Source: Methylorubrum rhodesianum | GTDB lineage: Bacteria; Pseudomonadota; Alphaproteobacteria; Rhizobiales; Beijerinckiaceae | NCBI RefSeq assembly: GCF_014199985.1 | Contig: NZ_JACHOS010000006.1 | Coordinates: 124,001 to 188,000 of the forward strand | DNA length: 64,000 nt | Direction of reading: 5' to 3' | In this document: piece by piece, positions 60,494 through 64,000 of the stretch | How positions within the stretch are numbered: position 1 is the first letter of the stretch | Layout of the letters: each line of letters begins with the position of its first letter | The notes under the pieces: model-generated | Seen by the model: only the letters and a program-made list of their open reading frames with translations | Database searches by the model: none | What the model was told of the DNA's origin: nothing | Program-made: the position numbers and the translations under genes

Positions 60494-63394
60494 ATGACCC
60501 AATCCCTCCCGTTCCTGGCCGGGGGCGGCGAGGCCGCCCGCATGATCGCCGAGCGCGACTGGTCGGACCACCCGCTCGGCCCCCCGCAGACCTGGCCCGA
60601 GTCGCTGCGCACGGCGTTGAGTCTCATCCTGAACTCGCCCGAGAGCATGATCCTGGCCTGGGGGCCGGATCTGCACTTCTTCTTCAACGACACCTACTTC
60701 CCGCTGCTCGGCCCCCGCCTGTCCTGGGCCATGGGCGAGCGCTTCGACCGGGTCTGGGCCGATGGCTGGGACCAGGCCAAGCCGATCATCGACGACGCCT
60801 TCGCCGGGCGGAGCCGCCGCTTCGAGGATCTGCCGTGGAAGCTCGCCACCGACCGGGGCGAGGCCGAGACGTGGTGGAGCTTCTCCTACTCGCGGGTGCT
60901 CGACGGCGCGGGCCGCATCGCCGGCCTGTTCATCTTCACCAACGAGACGACGAAGCGCGTCCGCACGGAAGCCTCGCAGCGGGACAGCGAGGCCGCCCTG
61001 CGCCGCAGCGAATCGCTCCTGTCGGCGACGCTGGAGGGGCTTCCGGTCGGCGTCATCATCGCCGACGCCGAGGGGCGGATCGTGCGCGACAATCCCGCCA
61101 ACCGCGAGATCTGGGGCATTCCGCCGGAAACCGCGAGTTGGTCGGGCTACGGCGACTGGGTCGGCTACTGGCCCGAGACCGGCGAGCGCCTGCGCGCCGA
61201 GGAATGGGGCATGGCCCGCGCCCTCCTCAACGGCGAGATCGTGCGCGGCGAACTCGTGGAGATCGAGCGTTTCGACGGGGCCGGGCGCCGGCTGTTCCTC
61301 AACAACGCCGCGCCCATCCGCGACGGCGCGGGGAGGATCATCGGCGGCGTGGTCGCCGAACTCGACGTGACCGAACGGATCGCGGTCGAGCGGCGGCTGC
61401 GGGAGAGCGAGGCGCTCGCCCGCGTCAATGCCGAGCGGGTTCAGCTCGCGCTCTCGGCCGGCGCCATCGTCGGCACCTGGCTCTGGGATCTGCCCACCGA
61501 CCGCTTCACGGTGGACGAGGCCTTCGCCCGCGCCTTCGGCCTCGATCCGGCGCACGGGCGCGAGGGCCTGAGTCTCACCCAGGTCGTCGAGACGGTCCAT
61601 CCCGACGACAAGGCCGGGCTGGCCGAGGCAATCCATGCCGCCATCGCCCGCGGCGGCGCCTACGCTCACCAGTACCGGGTGCGGCGCGCGGACGGGCGCT
61701 ATTACTGGATCGAGGCCAACGGCCGGGTCGATCACGCGCCCGACGGCACGCCGCTGAGCTTCCCCGGCGTCCTGATCGACGTGGAGGAGCGCCGCGCCGT
61801 GGCGGAGGAGCGCGACCGGGCCATCGTGCTCTTGCGCCGGCTCAACGAAACCCTGGAGGAGCAGGTCGCGGCGCGCACCGCCGAGCGCGACCAGATCTGG
61901 CAGGCCTCCAGCGACCTTCTGGCGGTGGCCGATTCCGAGGGCCGTTTCGTCAGCCTCAACCCGGCCTGGAGCGCGACGCTGGGCTGGAGCGAGGCCGAGT
62001 TGACGGCGCGTCCCTTCCTCGACTTCGTCCACCCCGAGGATCAGGACCGGACCCGCGCCGCCGCCGCCGGCCTCGCCCGCGGCGAGATGCAGCTCGGCTT
62101 CGAGAACCGCTACCGCGCCCGCGACGGCAGCTATCGCTGGTTCTCCTGGAACACCGTGCCGCGCCAGGGCCTCATCTACGCCTCCGTGCGCGACGTGACC
62201 GCGATCAAGGAGCAGGCGAAGGCGCTGGCCGAGGCCGAGGAGGCCCTGCGCCAGTCGCAGAAGATGGAGGCGGTGGGCCAGCTCACCGGCGGCCTCGCCC
62301 ACGACTTCAACAACCTGCTCGCCGGCATCTCGGGCAGCCTGGAGCTGATGCAGACCCGCATTGCCCAGGGCCGGCTCAAGGATGTCGACCGCTACATGAG
62401 CGCCGCGCAGGGGGCGGCCAAGCGGGCGGCGGCGCTCACCCACCGCCTGCTCGCCTTCTCCCGCCGCCAGACGCTGGATCCGAGGCCGACCGACGTGAAC
62501 CGGCTGGTGACCGGCATGGAGGATCTGATCCGCCGCACGGTCGGCCCCACCATCACCATCGAAGTCGTGGGCGCGGCCGGGCTCTGGCCGTCTCTCGTCG
62601 ATCCGCCGCAGCTCGAGAACGCGCTGCTGAACCTGTGCATCAACGCCCGCGACGCCATGCCGGAGGGCGGGCGCATCACCATCGAGACCGCCAACAAATG
62701 GCTCGATGCGCACGCCGCGCGCCGGCACGAGGTGATGCCCGGCCCCTACCTGGCGCTCTGCGTGACCGATACCGGCACCGGCATGAGCCCGGACGTGCGT
62801 GCCAAGGCGTTCGACCCGTTCTTCACCACCAAACCCACCGGCCAGGGCACGGGGCTGGGGCTGTCGATGATCTACGGCTTCGCCAAGCAGACCGGCGGAC
62901 AGGTGCGGATCTATTCCGAGTTCGGCGAGGGCACGACGGTCTGCCTCTACCTGCCGCGCTATCACGGCGAGGCCGAGGCGCCCGACTCCCTCGGCCCGCT
63001 GGTGGATGCGCCCCGGGCCGAGCGGGGCGAGACGGTGCTCGTCGTCGACGACGAGCCGACGGTGCGGATGCTGGTGACCGAGGTGCTGGAGGAACTCGGC
63101 TACACCGCGATCGAGGCCGCCGACAGCGCATCGGGCCTCAAGGTGCTGCAATCGGACGTGCGCATCGACCTGCTCATCTCCGATGTCGGGCTCCCCGGGG
63201 GCATGAACGGCCGCCAGATGGCCGATGCCGCGCGCCTCTCCCGCCCGGATCTCAAGGTGCTGTTCATCACCGGCTACGCCGAGAACGCGGCGGTGGGCAA
63301 CGGCCAGCTCGAGCCCGGCATGGCAGTGCTGACCAAGCCCTTCGTGGTTGAGACCCTGGGCCTGCGCATCCGCGACATCATCTCGCGCGGGTAG
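60494..63394 (+). CDS. Hybrid sensor histidine kinase (PAS-PAS-PAS-PAS-HisKA-HATPase-REC)
   Basis: A soluble hybrid kinase of 966 residues. Three to four PAS/PAC modules occupy residues ~20-570 (for example HFFFNDTYFPLLG, LPVGVIIADAEGRIVRDNPA, RYYWIEANGRVDHAPDGTPL, SYRWFSWNTVPRQG). A coiled coil precedes the phospho-acceptor His603 in LTGGLAHDFNNLLAGISGSL. The ATPase has LLNLCINARDAMPEGG, DTGTGMSPDV and TGQGTGLGLSMIYGF. The C-terminal receiver has VLVVDDEPTVRMLVTE, Asp897 in LLISDVGLPG, and LTKPF. No membrane helix is visible, so it senses a cytoplasmic cue such as light, redox or a cofactor. No dedicated output regulator lies beside it. Confidence 0.88.
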   Translation: MTQSLPFLAGGGEAARMIAERDWSDHPLGPPQTWPESLRTALSLILNSPESMILAWGPDLHFFFNDTYFPLLGPRLSWAMGERFDRVWADGWDQAKPIIDDAFAGRSRRFEDLPWKLATDRGEAETWWSFSYSRVLDGAGRIAGLFIFTNETTKRVRTEASQRDSEAALRRSESLLSATLEGLPVGVIIADAEGRIVRDNPANREIWGIPPETASWSGYGDWVGYWPETGERLRAEEWGMARALLNGEIVRGELVEIERFDGAGRRLFLNNAAPIRDGAGRIIGGVVAELDVTERIAVERRLRESEALARVNAERVQLALSAGAIVGTWLWDLPTDRFTVDEAFARAFGLDPAHGREGLSLTQVVETVHPDDKAGLAEAIHAAIARGGAYAHQYRVRRADGRYYWIEANGRVDHAPDGTPLSFPGVLIDVEERRAVAEERDRAIVLLRRLNETLEEQVAARTAERDQIWQASSDLLAVADSEGRFVSLNPAWSATLGWSEAELTARPFLDFVHPEDQDRTRAAAAGLARGEMQLGFENRYRARDGSYRWFSWNTVPRQGLIYASVRDVTAIKEQAKALAEAEEALRQSQKMEAVGQLTGGLAHDFNNLLAGISGSLELMQTRIAQGRLKDVDRYMSAAQGAAKRAAALTHRLLAFSRRQTLDPRPTDVNRLVTGMEDLIRRTVGPTITIEVVGAAGLWPSLVDPPQLENALLNLCINARDAMPEGGRITIETANKWLDAHAARRHEVMPGPYLALCVTDTGTGMSPDVRAKAFDPFFTTKPTGQGTGLGLSMIYGFAKQTGGQVRIYSEFGEGTTVCLYLPRYHGEAEAPDSLGPLVDAPRAERGETVLVVDDEPTVRMLVTEVLEELGYTAIEAADSASGLKVLQSDVRIDLLISDVGLPGGMNGRQMADAARLSRPDLKVLFITGYAENAAVGNGQLEPGMAVLTKPFVVETLGLRIRDIISRG

Positions 63395-63425
63395 GGCGCC
63401 GCCGTCGCCCCGGCCCGCGCGGCCC

Positions 63426-63602
63426 TCAGGAGAGGAGCCCGGTTCGCCGCCCGAGCCACAGCGTCGCCGCCGCTCCGGCGAACATCGTCGCGCCGAACAC
63501 CCAGCCCGAGACGGCGCCCGCCATGATGCCCGACAGCAGCGTGCCGACGCTGCAGCCGAGCCCCGATTGCACCGCCGCATGGAGGGCGCGCGGATGGACG
63601 GC
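63426..63602 (-). pseudogene. C-terminal remnant of a YeeE/YedE-type transporter
   Basis: Minus-strand translation gives HAAVQSGLGCSVGTLLSGIM, AGAVSGWVFGATMFAGAAAT and LWLGRRTGLLS then a stop. The GxGCxxGTLLSGIxAGxxSGWVF pattern is typical of the YeeE/YedE (sulfur transport) family. Only the last ~55 residues remain; no start codon is suitable, and the frame runs upstream into the unrelated hydrolase gene (stop at 63617). It is probably the relic of a deleted gene. Confidence 0.6.
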
Positions 63603-63616
63603 TGTGGACCGATCCG

Positions 63617-64000
63617 TCAGTCTCCGATCCGCTCGAAAAAGTCCGCGATCGCCCGCGCCGCCGCGTCCGGCCGCTCCCGGTGCGGGAAGTGCCCGGCATC
63701 CTCGAAGGGCGCGAGATCGAGGTCGGAGAAGGTCTCGCCGAGGCGGTCTGTCCAGGCGTAGGGGAACAGCGGGTCCCGCGTGCCCCAGCGGATGCCCGTG
63801 GGCACGGTGATCGGCGGCAGGGCCGGGGCCTCGCCCCGCAGCATGGCGAGCCGGCTCGCCTGCTGGCTCAGATACCAGTTGAAGCCGCCCTGCAGGTTGC
63901 CGGGCGCGAGGAAGTTGTCGGTGAAGGCCTCGAGCACGTCGTCGAAGGCGGCCGGGTTGGCGCCGGCCCAGTGGCGCAGGAAGTGGCCGATATAGGCGCG
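63617..64000 (-). CDS. Alpha/beta fold hydrolase (5' part beyond the window)
   Basis: The C-terminal ~127 residues of an alpha/beta hydrolase; the reading frame is still open at the right edge (RAYIGHFLRHWAGANPAAFD). It shows the late strand with acid, VPTGIRWGTRDPLFPYAWTD, and the catalytic His in FEDAGHFPHRERPDAAARAI. The layout matches epoxide-hydrolase/haloalkane-dehalogenase-like proteins. The nucleophile lies outside the window, so the activity cannot be narrowed. Confidence 0.78.
   Translation of the reverse strand, partial: RAYIGHFLRHWAGANPAAFDDVLEAFTDNFLAPGNLQGGFNWYLSQQASRLAMLRGEAPALPPITVPTGIRWGTRDPLFPYAWTDRLGETFSDLDLAPFEDAGHFPHRERPDAAARAIADFFERIGD

Noticed and set aside
60374..63580. 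A 1,068-codon minus-strand frame and a 1,067-codon plus frame from 60148
   Set aside because: Both overlap the hybrid histidine kinase, whose motifs are unambiguous.

Overview
The window looks like chromosomal DNA of a high-GC alphaproteobacterium of the order Hyphomicrobiales (Rhizobiales), most likely Methylobacterium/Methylorubrum. The support is strong GC bias in third codon positions, the order hemJ-hemE-[gap]-ppsR-maf-aroE-coaE-dnaQ, an atpHAGDC operon, the short HisG with HisZ, and the conserved thioesterase-DUF1285-CoA pyrophosphatase-DUF6111-cca chain. Genus assignment is inference from gene content; no database was searched.

Layout. 1-4.2 kb: a three-domain lysophospholipid transporter/acyltransferase/acyl-ACP synthetase (cut by the left edge), divergent from a TetR regulator, with two palindromic operators between them. 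4.3-8.0 kb: a HAD phosphatase, an AT-rich gap with a good promoter, then an unusual protein fusing a catalase-like domain to a cyclooxygenase-like peroxidase domain. 8.2-10.3 kb: hisZ-hisG, followed by a hairpin-rich repeat block. 10.7-19.8 kb: an LprI-like exported protein, the hemE-NUDIX-hemJ operon, a 0.76 kb non-coding stretch with a perfect CtrA box, CcrM sites and DnaA-like boxes (candidate chromosome origin), then ppsR, a GT61 glycosyltransferase, maf, a CDF zinc exporter, aroE, coaE and dnaQ.

20-28.6 kb is an accessory-looking stretch. It holds a ribbon-helix-helix regulator with a PHB-depolymerase-family esterase, a NUDIX protein, two lipoprotein genes with duplicated leaders (one gene frameshifted), a broken and an intact copy of an Xre-type regulator, a DUF2975 membrane protein, a phosphopantetheinyl transferase and a class C beta-lactamase. 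28.2-33 kb: a GNAT protein, secA, a parvulin isomerase, and a 22-bp perfect palindrome before a small membrane protein. 33.2-36.5 kb: an HlyD-like/GT2 pair resembling the BgsB-BgsA mixed-linkage beta-glucan synthase. 36.9-41.4 kb: ung, a 5'-nucleotidase and a methyltransferase in one operon, then hemH on the other strand.

41.8-46.9 kb: the ATP synthase F1 operon, ending in a textbook terminator. 47-50.3 kb: the five-gene minus-strand chain ending in cca. 50.5-57.6 kb: MoxR, DUF58, a BatA/DUF4159 protein and a large VWA-type membrane protein, a typical MoxR/Bat set. 57.8-64 kb: an exported alpha/beta hydrolase, a DUF308-like membrane protein divergent from an AraC regulator, a hybrid histidine kinase, a remnant of a YeeE/YedE transporter, and an alpha/beta hydrolase cut by the right edge.

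I saw no rRNA, tRNA, CRISPR array, prophage or intact insertion sequence.
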